Assembly: GCA_934716995.1 (NCBI GenBank)
Contig: CAKUYO010000023.1
Span: 1-33,769 of the forward strand
Length of the DNA stretch: 33,769 nt
DNA from: an uncultured Bacteroidales bacterium
GTDB taxonomy: Bacteria > Bacteroidota > Bacteroidia > Bacteroidales > Paludibacteraceae
Direction of reading: 5' to 3'
The notes beneath the pieces are model-generated. The model searched no databases. It was not told the DNA's origin and saw nothing but the letters and a program-made list of their open reading frames with translations. This document shows, piece after piece, positions 6,949-15,108 of this stretch (position 1 is its first letter; each line of letters starts with the position of its first letter). A program made the translations under genes and the position numbers.

Positions 6949-7512
6949 ATGATTAACTCTCAAGACGTTAAAAACGGCGTTTGTATCCGTATGGACGGCC
7001 GTCTGTATTTTGTGATTGAGTTCCTCCACGTAAAACCGGGCAAGGGAAATACAATCATGCGTGTGAAATTCAAAGATGTAGTGGATGGTCGTGTATTGGA
7101 GCGCCGCTTCAATATCGGTGAGAAACTGGAGGATGTGCGCGTGGAGCGTCGTCCGTATCAATACCTCTATCAGGAGGGAGACGACTATATCTTCATGAAC
7201 CAAGAGACCTACGAACAAGTGCCTATCGCTCACGACCTTATCACAGGTGTTGATTTCCTCAAAGAGGGCTTTGTTTGTGATGTAGTAAGCGATGCTTCTA
7301 CCGACACTATCCTCTTTGCCGAACTGCCTACCAAGGTAGAACTCACCGTGGCTTATACCGAGCCGGGGCTCAAAGGCGATACCGCTACCAACACCCTCAA
7401 GCCCGCCAAGTTGGAGACAGGCGCAGAGATCCGTGTACCTCTGTTCATCAACGAGGGCGAACTGATCCGCGTGGATACCCGCGACGGCAGTTACTGCGAG
7501 CGCGTCCGCTAA
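6949..7512 (+). CDS. efp: Elongation factor P
   Basis: EF-P enters the ribosomal E site and relieves stalling at polyproline stretches. The protein (187 aa) has the family length and three-domain pattern. The N-terminal KOW-like domain has the exposed loop KPGKGNT, whose Lys32 matches the position modified in other bacteria. The central domain includes LEDVRVERRPYQYLYQEGDDYIFMNQETYEQ, and the C-terminal OB-like domain includes AYTEPGLKGDTATNTLKPAKLETGAEIRVPLFINEGE. No lysyl-modifying enzyme is encoded nearby. It has its own promoter and a strong terminator, so it is a single-gene unit. Confidence 0.97.
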   Translation: MINSQDVKNGVCIRMDGRLYFVIEFLHVKPGKGNTIMRVKFKDVVDGRVLERRFNIGEKLEDVRVERRPYQYLYQEGDDYIFMNQETYEQVPIAHDLITGVDFLKEGFVCDVVSDASTDTILFAELPTKVELTVAYTEPGLKGDTATNTLKPAKLETGAEIRVPLFINEGELIRVDTRDGSYCERVR

Positions 7513-7530
7513 TAATAAAACATACTTGTA

Positions 7531-7562
7531 AAAAAGAGATTGCCGAAAAGCAATCTCTTTTT
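7531..7562 (+). terminator. Rho-independent terminator of efp
   Basis: A 13-bp perfect stem (AAAAAGAGATTGC at 7531-7543, its complement at 7550-7562) encloses the 6-nt loop CGAAAA and runs into a T-tract. It lies 19 bp after the efp stop. Confidence 0.92.
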
Positions 7563-7610
7563 TTGTTCTCCCACTTGTGTCTACAACTCATATACATCCG
7601 TATAACTGCA

Positions 7611-7668
7611 TCGGGTGATTATCGGGTGATTAACGGGTGATTCTGCATAGGATAAGCGGCGTTTACCC
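7611..7668 (+). repeat. Dispersed GGGTGATT / GGCGTTTACCC element, copy 2
   Basis: Three 11-bp units (TCGGGTGATTA, TCGGGTGATTA, ACGGGTGATTC) run from 7611 to 7643. GGCGTTTACCC follows at 7658-7668. The distance from the last GATTC to the end of TTTACCC is 30 bp, as in copy 1 at 2281-2326. The element sits between the efp terminator and the yraN promoter. Confidence 0.7.
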
Positions 7669-7742
7669 AGGAGTTGGCACCGATCTTCCGCAGGGGACGC
7701 AGACGCCTCGTCCGCGGTGTAGAGAAGCGAAGTGTAAGACAA

Positions 7743-7774
7743 TTTGCACATTTCGGAGTTTTGTTGTAACTTTG
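7743..7774 (+). promoter_or_regulatory. Promoter of yraN and probably mnmG
   Basis: TTTG (7743-7746), 20-bp spacer, TAACTTTG (7767-7774). The predicted start near 7781 lies downstream of the upstream in-frame ATG at 7744 and so selects the ATG at 7813 as the real yraN start. Confidence 0.82.
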
Positions 7775-7812
7775 CGGGTGAATTTAATTTGGTATATTGT
7801 GCAGGCACGCAG

Positions 7813-8253
7813 ATGGCAGAACATAACCTCATAGGGACAATTGGTGAAGATCTTGCAGTCCAGATACTCAAACAGAACGGACTGCGTATTCGGGAACGCA
7901 ATTGGCGTATGGGGCATCTCGAAGTGGACATCATTGCCGAAAACCGCAAAGAGATAGTCTTTGTAGAGGTAAAAACACGTACATCCACCTTTGGCGGAAA
8001 GCGTGCTGAAGAATATGTGGACGAACGCAAACGACGTCGAATTATTGCCGCAGCCAACGCATATATCCGCTACAACGAAATAGAGAAATCGCCTCGTTTC
8101 GATATTGTGGGCATTCTTTTGGACCGCAATACACACGAGGCGGTAGAAAAGACCTATCTGCCTGATGCGTTTACACCACGGTGCAAGACAATAAGCAACA
8201 ATAGTTTCAGCGGCTTATGGAGATGGTTGCATAGAAGTAAAATTATACGTTGA
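7813..8253 (+). CDS. yraN: YraN/UPF0102 family nuclease-like protein
   Basis: The protein (146 aa) matches the UPF0102 family, small proteins with a PD-(D/E)xK nuclease-like core related to Holliday junction resolvases. Their activity is not established. The core residues are seen in GHLEVDIIAENRKEIVFVEVKTR: an Asp, then Glu-Val-Lys. The N-terminal GTIGEDLAVQILKQNG and the following FGGKRAEEYVDERKRRRI are also typical. The frame extends upstream to 7744, but that ATG overlaps the promoter, so the ATG at 7813 is preferred. The C-terminal 20 residues are basic and poorly conserved in the family. Confidence 0.9.
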   Translation: MAEHNLIGTIGEDLAVQILKQNGLRIRERNWRMGHLEVDIIAENRKEIVFVEVKTRTSTFGGKRAEEYVDERKRRRIIAAANAYIRYNEIEKSPRFDIVGILLDRNTHEAVEKTYLPDAFTPRCKTISNNSFSGLWRWLHRSKIIR

Positions 8254-8277
8254 AATCGAAAGAAATTACATTTTTTA

Positions 8278-8308
8278 TACTTTCTACTGATATTAGATAT
8301 AGAAAGTA
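8278..8308. repeat. 9-bp inverted repeat between yraN and mnmG
   Basis: TACTTTCTA (8278-8286) and its complement TAGAAAGTA (8300-8308) flank a 13-nt loop. The gap also has CGTTGAAATCGA twice, at 8249-8260 and 8341-8352; the second copy abuts the mnmG start. No T-run follows. It may be an operator or leader hairpin. Confidence 0.4.
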
Positions 8309-8351
8309 AGCAGAAAAAAAGAGAAATATAGTAAAAATACCGTTGAAATCG

Positions 8352-10235
8352 ATGGATTTTGAATATGATGTCATAGTAGTAGGTGCCGGTCATGCAGGTT
8401 GCGAAGCGGCAAGTGCTGCTGCCCGTTTGGGCAGTAAGACATTGCTTATTACTATGGATATGAATAAAATTGGGCAGATGAGTTGCAATCCTGCCGTAGG
8501 AGGTATAGCCAAAGGACAGATTGTACGTGAGATTGATGCACTCGGCGGACAAATGGGACGCGTTACAGATTTGACCGCCATTCAGTTCCGTATGCTCAAT
8601 CGCAGCAAAGGTCCCGCTATGTGGAGTCCGCGTAGCCAGAGCGACCGAAAGCGTTTTATCGAAGAATGGGTTCGTACGCTTTCAACGACAGAAAACTTGT
8701 ACATTTGGCAAGATGTAGTTACCGAACTTATCATAAACGACAGAGCAGTTACCGGGGTAAAAACCGCATTGGGCATCTCTATAAAAGCACAGGCAGTGAT
8801 ACTTACCAACGGAACTTTCCTAAACGGACTGCTCCATTTCGGCAAAGCACAAATACGCGGCGGACGCACCTCCGAACCTGCCTCATACGGATTGACCGAA
8901 CAACTGATTTCTCTCGGTTTCAACGCAGGAAGAATGAAAACCGGTACACCGGCACGCATTGATAAACGAAGCATTCATTTTGATGAACTCATAGAGCAAC
9001 AGGGCGATAACGACTGGCACAAGTTTTCATATCTCACCGATGTATCGCGTCCGCTCAAACAGATGAGTTGTTGGATTACCTATACCAACCCTTGCACCCA
9101 CGAAGAACTACGTAAAGGATTACCGGATTCTCCCCTTTTCAACGGACAAATCAAGAGTATAGGACCACGTTACTGTCCGAGCATTGAAACCAAGATTGTA
9201 ACCTTTGCCGACAAAGAAGCACACCAGATATTCCTTGAGCCGGAAGGTGTGGATAGTAACGAATACTATGTAAACGGTTTTTCATCCAGTCTTCCGTGGC
9301 AAGTACAACTCGCAGGACTCAAGACCATCAAAGGTCTGGAAGATGTTGTTATGTACCGCCCTGGCTATGCCATTGAATACGATTTCTTCGACCCTACACA
9401 ACTAAAACATACGTTGGAAACGAAGATAATCAGCAATCTGTTCTTTGCAGGACAAATCAATGGCACTACCGGCTACGAAGAAGCCGCAGGACAAGGTATA
9501 GTAGCAGGTATCAATGCTCACCAAAACATTATCGGCGGTACACCATTTACAATGGGCAGAGACGAAAGTTATATCGGCGTACTGATAGACGACTTGGTAA
9601 ACAAGGGTGTAGACGAACCATACCGTATGTTCACTTCCCGCGCAGAACATCGTATTCTTCTGCGCCAAGATAATGCAGATGTACGGCTTACGGAGCGTAG
9701 TTATCAATTAGGTCTTGCAGATACAACCCGTTATCAGGCATACCGCAATAAGCAAGATGCCGTTGCAGCACTTACACAGCATTTGCAAACCACCAGTATC
9801 AAACCTAACGAAATCAACGGTTACTTGGAGCAAGCAGGTGCAAGCCCGCTTTCACAGAGCTGCAAACTATCCGAATTAGTATTGCGTCCGCAAGTAACTA
9901 TTCCCAATCTGATTGATACATTGCCTATCCTCAAAGCAAAACTATCCGAGATAATTCCACCAAGATTACAGCAAGACGAGATAATAGAAAGCACAGAAAT
10001 TAATTTGAAATATGAAGGATATATTCATCGTGAGCAATTAGCCGCCAATAAATTACAACGTCTTGACCAGATACGTATTCCGCAAAATTTCGATTATCAA
10101 AGTTTACAATCTTTATCCACAGAGGCTCGGCAAAAACTAACAAAGATACAGCCAAGCACTATAGGCGAAGCAAGCCGTATTCCCGGTGTAAGCCCTAATG
10201 ATATTAGCGTTTTACTCATATTTATGGGTAGGTAA
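8352..10235 (+). CDS. mnmG: tRNA uridine-5-carboxymethylaminomethyl modification enzyme MnmG
   Basis: MnmG (GidA) works with MnmE to install carboxymethylaminomethyl groups on wobble U34 of certain tRNAs, using FAD, NADH and methylene-tetrahydrofolate. The protein (627 aa from this ATG) has the family length. It shows the FAD-binding GAGHAGCEAA, the MSCNPAVGGIAKGQIVREIDALGG and RMLNRSKGPAMWSPRSQSDR motifs, PRYCPSIETKI, and a C-terminal KYEGYIHREQ. A TTG three codons upstream (8343) extends the frame, but ATG 8352 gives the usual start MDFEYDVIVVGAGHAG. It is followed by apt and uvrC in a conserved Bacteroidales order, with a parS site in the gap. Confidence 0.97.
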   Translation: MDFEYDVIVVGAGHAGCEAASAAARLGSKTLLITMDMNKIGQMSCNPAVGGIAKGQIVREIDALGGQMGRVTDLTAIQFRMLNRSKGPAMWSPRSQSDRKRFIEEWVRTLSTTENLYIWQDVVTELIINDRAVTGVKTALGISIKAQAVILTNGTFLNGLLHFGKAQIRGGRTSEPASYGLTEQLISLGFNAGRMKTGTPARIDKRSIHFDELIEQQGDNDWHKFSYLTDVSRPLKQMSCWITYTNPCTHEELRKGLPDSPLFNGQIKSIGPRYCPSIETKIVTFADKEAHQIFLEPEGVDSNEYYVNGFSSSLPWQVQLAGLKTIKGLEDVVMYRPGYAIEYDFFDPTQLKHTLETKIISNLFFAGQINGTTGYEEAAGQGIVAGINAHQNIIGGTPFTMGRDESYIGVLIDDLVNKGVDEPYRMFTSRAEHRILLRQDNADVRLTERSYQLGLADTTRYQAYRNKQDAVAALTQHLQTTSIKPNEINGYLEQAGASPLSQSCKLSELVLRPQVTIPNLIDTLPILKAKLSEIIPPRLQQDEIIESTEINLKYEGYIHREQLAANKLQRLDQIRIPQNFDYQSLQSLSTEARQKLTKIQPSTIGEASRIPGVSPNDISVLLIFMGR

Positions 10236-10242
10236 ATTATTT

Positions 10243-10263
10243 TTTGTTTACTATGTAAACAAA
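10243..10263. promoter_or_regulatory. Perfect 9-3-9 palindrome next to parS
   Basis: TTTGTTTAC-TAT-GTAAACAAA is a perfect inverted repeat, 7 bp after the mnmG stop and 6 bp before parS. It is too AT-rich for a strong terminator. It may be an operator or a second site for the protein complex that uses parS. Confidence 0.55.
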
Positions 10264-10269
10264 CTTATT

Positions 10270-10285
10270 TGTTCCACGTGAAACA
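10270..10285. promoter_or_regulatory. parS: parS centromere-like site (ParB binding)
   Basis: TGTTCCACGTGAAACA at this position is a perfect match to the widely conserved bacterial parS sequence TGTTNCACGTGAAACA, known best from Bacillus subtilis. ParB (Spo0J) nucleates on such sites to organise and segregate the chromosome origin region. The site lies in the short gap between mnmG and apt, an intergenic position near a gene (gidA) often close to origins. parA and parB are not in this window. Confidence 0.85.
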
Positions 10286-10302
10286 TAAATACTAAAAATA
10301 AT

Positions 10303-10827
10303 ATGACAGCAGAAGAAGTAAAGCAACAGATTCGTAACATTCCGGATTTTCCTGTAAAAGGTATTCAGTTTAAGGATATTACCACTGCCCTGCGCCAACC
10401 GGATTGCTTGCGTTGGATGCGTAATGAGATGGTAAACCTTTATAAAGATAAGGGTATTACCAAAGTGGTAGGTATTGAGTCACGTGGATTTATTGTAGCC
10501 CCTGCAGTAGCAATGGAATTGGGTGTGGGCTTTGTGCCCATTCGTAAACCCGGTAAGTTACCTGCTGAGACGGTAGAGATACGTTATCAAAAAGAGTATG
10601 GAGTAGATACTATTCAGATACACAAAGATGCTATTTCTGCTGACGATGTAGTGCTTATTCATGATGACCTGTTGGCTACGGGTGGCACTATGGCAGCGGC
10701 AGTAGAGTTGGTAAAGAAATTCGGCGTAAAGAAAGTATATGTGAATTTCATTATCGAACTTGATGTACTGAATGGTCGCAAAGTACTGACCAATGCTACC
10801 GAGGTGGATACGCTTATACACATGTAA
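10303..10827 (+). CDS. apt: Adenine phosphoribosyltransferase
   Basis: Apt converts adenine and PRPP to AMP in purine salvage. The protein (174 aa) has the N-terminal IRNIPDFPVKGIQFKDIT, the IESRGFIVAPAVA segment, the RKPGKLPAETV loop and the PRPP-binding motif VVLIHDDLLATGGT (about residues 115-129). The motif has His where most relatives have Val before the Asp pair. The ATG is 18 bp after parS. The gene is followed by uvrC after 46 bp, so the two are probably co-transcribed. Confidence 0.96.
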   Translation: MTAEEVKQQIRNIPDFPVKGIQFKDITTALRQPDCLRWMRNEMVNLYKDKGITKVVGIESRGFIVAPAVAMELGVGFVPIRKPGKLPAETVEIRYQKEYGVDTIQIHKDAISADDVVLIHDDLLATGGTMAAAVELVKKFGVKKVYVNFIIELDVLNGRKVLTNATEVDTLIHM

Positions 10828-10873
10828 ATTTGTAAATCGGGTATATAACTATATTTGTATTTGATTTCTTAAA

Positions 10874-12697
10874 TTGGCAACGCAACAATCTGAATATATT
10901 ACTACCCTACTCCAACGTATTCCGCAAAGTCCGGGTGTATATCAATACTTCAATACCGATGGAGAGATTATCTATGTAGGTAAGGCAAAGAACCTGCATA
11001 GACGGGTAAATAGTTATTTCCAGAAAGACCACGCCAGTTCAAAGACTCGTCAATTGGTTGCCCATATAGCCGACATACGCTATGTGGTAGTAGATTCGGA
11101 ACAGGATGCATTTCTATTAGAAAACAACCTGATTAAGAAATATCAGCCGCACTACAACATATTGCTCAAAGACGGCAAGTCGTATCCGAGTATCTGTATC
11201 ACCCGAGAACCTTACCAGCGTATATTCAAGACACGAACCATCAACAAGCGTGCAGGCGAATACTACGGACCGTACAGTTTTGGCAACACGGTGGACTTGG
11301 TAGTGGAACTGATACACCGGCTATTCCCTATCCGCACCTGCAACATTCCGATATCGGATGACAATATCAAAAAAGGTAAGTTTAAGGTCTGTCTCAAATA
11401 CCACCTGCATAACTGTTGCGGTATATGCGAGATGAAACCCGAGAGCCGGCAGTATGCAGAGTGGATACGCCAGGCACGGCAAATCATACGAGGCGACGCA
11501 CATGAGATCAGTAAACAATTAGAAACAGAAATGTACACTCTGTCCGCCCAAATGAAGTATGAAGAAGCGGCAGAGACCAAACGCAAACTGGAACTGCTGC
11601 AACAGTTTTGCAGCAAGACGATTATTACCAATACTACGGCTGGCGATGTAGATGTCTTCGGGTATGATGAGCAGGATGATAATGTGTATATCTCTATGCT
11701 GCACGTACACAATGGCAGTATTGTACAAGGGCAGACTATTGAATACAAGAAAAAAGTAGAAGAAGAGAAAGAGGAGATACTGGCACTCGGTATGATGGAA
11801 TTGCGGGAGCAGTTGGGCAGCACTACCCGCGAGGTGATTGTACCGTTCATACCGGACGGTTTTGATGAAACGCTGCATATCTATATTGCCAACGGCGGGG
11901 ACAAAAAGAAACTGCTTGACTTGGCTATGCAGAATGTACGGCAGTATAAGCAAGACCGCCTGAAACAAGCCGACAAACTCAACCCCGAGCAACGGGCAAC
12001 TCGTATATTGAGCGAACTACAGAAAATGTTGGGACTACCTACCCTACCCGTTTGGATTGACAGTTTCGATAACTCGAACATCATGGGTACAGATGCCGTA
12101 GCAGGGTGCGTGGTTTATAAGATGGCTAAACCGAGCAAGAAAGACTACAAGCGGTTTGAGATAAAGACCGTGGAGGGTGCGGACGACTATGCCAGTATGC
12201 GCGAGGTGGTACGCCGCAGGTACCAGCACTTGAAAGACGACGGCAGCAAGATGCCCGACTTGATTATTGCCGATGGCGGTATCGGACAGATGCACGCCAT
12301 ACGCGAGGCGGTGGAAGACCAACTGGGGTTGTCTATCCCGATTGCGGGTTTGAAGAAAAACGACAAGCACCGAACACAAACTTTGCTCTACGGCTTTCCG
12401 CCCGTAGAGGTGAGTATGCCTGTAACGAGCGAGGTGTTCCGACTGATGACGCAGATACAGGATGAGGTGCACCGATTTGCCATTACATACCATAAACAGA
12501 AACGCAGTAAGCACCAAATAGCAAGCCAACTCGATGATATACAAGGAGTTGGAGAAGTTACAAAGCAAAAGATACTGCAACATTTCGGTTCCGTACGCCG
12601 TGCTAGTTCGGCAAGTATGGAAGAATGGCAAAAATTACTTGGAAATAAAAGAGGTTCAATGATTTACGAGTATTTTCAGAGCAAAATATCGCGCTGA
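10874..12697 (+). CDS. uvrC: UvrABC excinuclease subunit C
   Basis: UvrC makes both incisions in nucleotide excision repair. The protein (607 aa) has the family length. An N-terminal GIY-YIG domain (GVYQYFNTDGEIIYVGKAKNL, about residues 20-40 onwards) is followed by a cysteine cluster region (CLKYHLHNCCGIC), a UVR helical hairpin (about 210-240, MKYEEAAETKRKLELL), an RNase H-like nuclease domain (DSFDNSNIMGTDAVAG through LIIADGGIGQ) and a C-terminal helix-hairpin-helix (DIQGVGEVTKQKILQHFGS). The start is a TTG: an in-frame stop lies at 10862 and no ATG precedes the conserved domain. Confidence 0.96.
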   Translation: MATQQSEYITTLLQRIPQSPGVYQYFNTDGEIIYVGKAKNLHRRVNSYFQKDHASSKTRQLVAHIADIRYVVVDSEQDAFLLENNLIKKYQPHYNILLKDGKSYPSICITREPYQRIFKTRTINKRAGEYYGPYSFGNTVDLVVELIHRLFPIRTCNIPISDDNIKKGKFKVCLKYHLHNCCGICEMKPESRQYAEWIRQARQIIRGDAHEISKQLETEMYTLSAQMKYEEAAETKRKLELLQQFCSKTIITNTTAGDVDVFGYDEQDDNVYISMLHVHNGSIVQGQTIEYKKKVEEEKEEILALGMMELREQLGSTTREVIVPFIPDGFDETLHIYIANGGDKKKLLDLAMQNVRQYKQDRLKQADKLNPEQRATRILSELQKMLGLPTLPVWIDSFDNSNIMGTDAVAGCVVYKMAKPSKKDYKRFEIKTVEGADDYASMREVVRRRYQHLKDDGSKMPDLIIADGGIGQMHAIREAVEDQLGLSIPIAGLKKNDKHRTQTLLYGFPPVEVSMPVTSEVFRLMTQIQDEVHRFAITYHKQKRSKHQIASQLDDIQGVGEVTKQKILQHFGSVRRASSASMEEWQKLLGNKRGSMIYEYFQSKISR

Positions 12698-12719
12698 GAA
12701 TCGCATATTTGAAACGACT

Positions 12720-13175
12720 ATGAGTATTTATACAATAAAACAAGACTCTGAGAGCGGACTTTTTCTGCTCAATGAAGAGGGAAAGCGTGTACCTGCCCTG
12801 GATATACTCCGAACCACGGAGCCACATCGTGTGTATGCGTTCTATGGCAAGATGGGTGCCGGCAAGACCACATTTATCAAACAACTCTGTCAGGAGATGG
12901 GAACGGACGATGTAGTGAACAGTCCGACCTTTGCGATAGTGAATGTATATGATGTGGAACACCCGCACAAAGGCGAGGTATATCATTTCGACTGCTACCG
13001 ACTAAAAGACATCCGCGAGGCATTGGACTTCGGTGCAGAGGAATACCTCTACTCGGGTAACTACTGCCTGATAGAGTGGCCGGAGATGATAGACCGGATT
13101 CTGCCAGAGGATACCGTCAATATCCATATAGAAGTGTTGGAAAACGGAGACCGACGATTGACCATCGAGGCATAG
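12720..13175 (+). CDS. tsaE: tRNA threonylcarbamoyladenosine biosynthesis ATPase TsaE
   Basis: TsaE is the ATPase that, with TsaB and TsaD, makes threonylcarbamoyladenosine-37 on ANN-decoding tRNAs. The protein (151 aa) shows the Walker A motif GKMGAGKTT (residues 43-51), VNSPTFAIVNVY, YHFDCYRL and the CLIEWPEM motif, all characteristic. It starts 22 bp after uvrC. The downstream spacer is an unusual simple-sequence stretch of GATAGAA-like units. Confidence 0.95.
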   Translation: MSIYTIKQDSESGLFLLNEEGKRVPALDILRTTEPHRVYAFYGKMGAGKTTFIKQLCQEMGTDDVVNSPTFAIVNVYDVEHPHKGEVYHFDCYRLKDIREALDFGAEEYLYSGNYCLIEWPEMIDRILPEDTVNIHIEVLENGDRRLTIEA

Positions 13176-13180
13176 AAAGA

Positions 13181-13225
13181 TAGAATAATAGAAAGATAGA
13201 AAGATAGAATAAAATAATAGAATGA
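13181..13225 (+). repeat. Simple-sequence spacer of AATAGAA/GATAGAA units
   Basis: After the tsaE stop the sequence is a run of near-identical 7-8 bp units (TAGAATAA, TAGAAAGA, TAGAAAGA, TAGAATAAAA). A 21-bp stretch at 13181-13201 is identical to 15753-15773 after the LolD-like gene. Confidence 0.65.
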
Positions 13226-13234
13226 AATGATGGA

Positions 13235-14080
13235 ATGAGGCGGGGGCTTGCCATAGGGTGTCTTTTGCTTGCGGGGTGTACTTCTTTTTTGGGAATGTCA
13301 TTGCAGGCGGAGAACGTGGAACACGAGAATGTGCTCCACGTGAACTATGGCGGTATGTGGCAACAGGACCAGTACCTCAGTCCCCTACTCTACTCGGGTA
13401 TGCGCGTGGGATTAGGCAACGAATGGTGGCAGCCGTTCAGGCAGGAGAGCCGCCTCGGGCGAAAAGGTAAACTGACCAACTGGGCACACACAGGGCGTGT
13501 GGATGTAAGTTTCGGTTGGGTGTATAATCAGCCGCACAGCAACGGAATATATGCCTTGGGCATACAGGGCGGCTGGGGTGCGTTCTACACGTGGCAGTTC
13601 CCGAAAGCAGGCGTACAGATATGGCTTGGTCCGTACTTGGATTTGGACTTTATGCCCCGCACCATACTGAGCAATGTGAACAAACCGTACTCGATGGATG
13701 CAGCGGTACAAATGGAGGCTATGGGCGGCGTAAGTTACTCGTTTGCAGCGCGTAAGACGTCCTACCGCTTGCGCTATACGGTGCGAGCAAACCTAATAGG
13801 CGTGGACTTTATGCCCGACTATTGGCAGTCGTATTACGAACTGACAGAGGGCATAGAAGGTATTGTGCGCTGTGCAGGTATGTGGAACCACCGCTATCTG
13901 AACCACGAACTGACACTTGATATGCAGTTTCTGCACTCTACGTGGCGTGTAGGGGTGCGACACGAGTACCTGGAGTACGGACAGGGCGATATGTGGTTCA
14001 GTCGCGAGCAGGTAAGTATGGTAGTAGGCACGTGTTTTCGCTACAAATTGAAACCGAACAAACGACTGACGGAATGGTAA
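13235..14080 (+). CDS. Exported DUF3316-like protein, probable outer-membrane beta barrel
   Basis: The protein (281 aa) has an N-terminal signal (hydrophobic residues 4-20; either lipobox LLAGC at Cys15 or cleavage after SLQA near 25). The rest has alternating aromatic and small residues typical of beta strands (WQQDQYLSPLLYSGMRVGLG, IYALGIQGGWGAFYTWQF, VQIWLGPYLDLDF) and ends in aromatic-rich strands. It resembles the Bacteroidetes DUF3316 family, whose role is unknown. The 3' end overlaps the S41 peptidase by 7 bp (ATGGTAA), so the two are translationally coupled. Confidence 0.65.
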   Translation: MRRGLAIGCLLLAGCTSFLGMSLQAENVEHENVLHVNYGGMWQQDQYLSPLLYSGMRVGLGNEWWQPFRQESRLGRKGKLTNWAHTGRVDVSFGWVYNQPHSNGIYALGIQGGWGAFYTWQFPKAGVQIWLGPYLDLDFMPRTILSNVNKPYSMDAAVQMEAMGGVSYSFAARKTSYRLRYTVRANLIGVDFMPDYWQSYYELTEGIEGIVRCAGMWNHRYLNHELTLDMQFLHSTWRVGVRHEYLEYGQGDMWFSREQVSMVVGTCFRYKLKPNKRLTEW

Positions 14081-15108
14081 AACGGTTGATATATAGTGTG
14101 TTAGCATATTTAGTATGCGGGCTGTGTGCTTGTACACACACCTTGGGCGATGTTTCCTACCCCGATACGCCTGTTGGCAATATGGAGGCGTTGTGGCATA
14201 TCATTGACGAGAGATATTGTTTTGTAGAGGAAAAAGGGGTGGACTGGGACGCTATTTATACAGAATATATGGATAGTGCGAAACAGATAGACCCTGCGGA
14301 CAAACAGGCGGATATACGTCTGTTTGACCAAATGGCAAGTATGCTCAACCGTCTCCACGACGGGCATGTAAACCTCTATACGGCGTTTGACGTATCAAGC
14401 AGCGATGAATGGTATAAGGATTATCCTGTATTATATAATAGTCAGATAATCAATGATGTATATTTACAAAATGCCCGCCGCGCAGGAGGATTGACTTATG
14501 CAAAAATAGCAGGGGACAGCATAGGATATATACGATATAGTTCGTTCTCGTCGAGTTTCGGAGTAGCCAATATGTACTATGTGCTGACGGCTTTCAAAGA
14601 CTGCAAAGGTATCGTATTGGACGTACGGAACAACGGCGGGGGCGACCTGACCAATGCCTACAAGTTGGCGGCTACATTTATGGAAAATGATACCCTGATC
14701 GGCTACTGGCAGCATAAATCGGGCAAAGGGCATACGGATTATTCGTCATTGGAACCGCTGTATGTGCGCGAGAGCGATATGCCGAACAAGTGGTTCAGAC
14801 CCGTGATTGTATTGCAAGACCGCTACACCTATTCGGCGGCGAACTCTTTTGTCAATGCAATGCGCTATGCCAAAAACTCACTGCTGTTGGGTGGCGTAAG
14901 CGGTGGCGGAGGCGGTATGCCGATGAGTTACGAACTGCCCAACGGGTGGACGGTGCGTTTCTCGAGCGTGAAGATGTATGATGCTGACCAGCAGAGCATT
15001 GAAGAGGGAATAGAACCCGATGTATATGAGACGCTGCGCAGTTCGGACAAGGACGACCTGATAGAACGGGCGGTAGCGATAATCAATAAAGCGTATGAAC
15101 GGAAATAA
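14074..15108 (+). CDS. S41 family peptidase, lipoprotein
   Basis: The protein (344 aa) starts with a signal and lipobox (GLCAC, Cys20) and has a tail-specific protease-like S41 core: HDGHVNLYT, the strand VLDVRNNGGGDL (182-192) and the nucleophile region RYTYSAANSFVNAMR with Ser254 as likely catalytic serine. No PDZ domain is evident. A periplasmic or surface protease is expected; substrate is unknown. The frame is open upstream to 13942, but ATG 14074 gives the signal peptide and a 7-bp overlap with the preceding gene. Its end overlaps the ATPase gene by 14 bp. Confidence 0.85.
   Translation: MVKRLIYSVLAYLVCGLCACTHTLGDVSYPDTPVGNMEALWHIIDERYCFVEEKGVDWDAIYTEYMDSAKQIDPADKQADIRLFDQMASMLNRLHDGHVNLYTAFDVSSSDEWYKDYPVLYNSQIINDVYLQNARRAGGLTYAKIAGDSIGYIRYSSFSSSFGVANMYYVLTAFKDCKGIVLDVRNNGGGDLTNAYKLAATFMENDTLIGYWQHKSGKGHTDYSSLEPLYVRESDMPNKWFRPVIVLQDRYTYSAANSFVNAMRYAKNSLLLGGVSGGGGGMPMSYELPNGWTVRFSSVKMYDADQQSIEEGIEPDVYETLRSSDKDDLIERAVAIINKAYERK

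Noticed and set aside
7744..7812. Upstream extension of yraN to the ATG at 7744
   Set aside because: It overlaps the -33/-7 promoter elements and precedes the predicted start site; family alignment favours ATG 7813.
10113..10121. TTATCCACA DnaA-box match inside mnmG (another at 1696-1704, reverse)
   Set aside because: Single isolated 9-mers inside coding sequence, far from each other; no cluster or AT-rich unwinding region, so no origin is claimed.
13333..13348. parS-like CTCCACGTGAAC in the DUF3316-like gene
   Set aside because: Three mismatches to parS and within coding sequence; likely chance.
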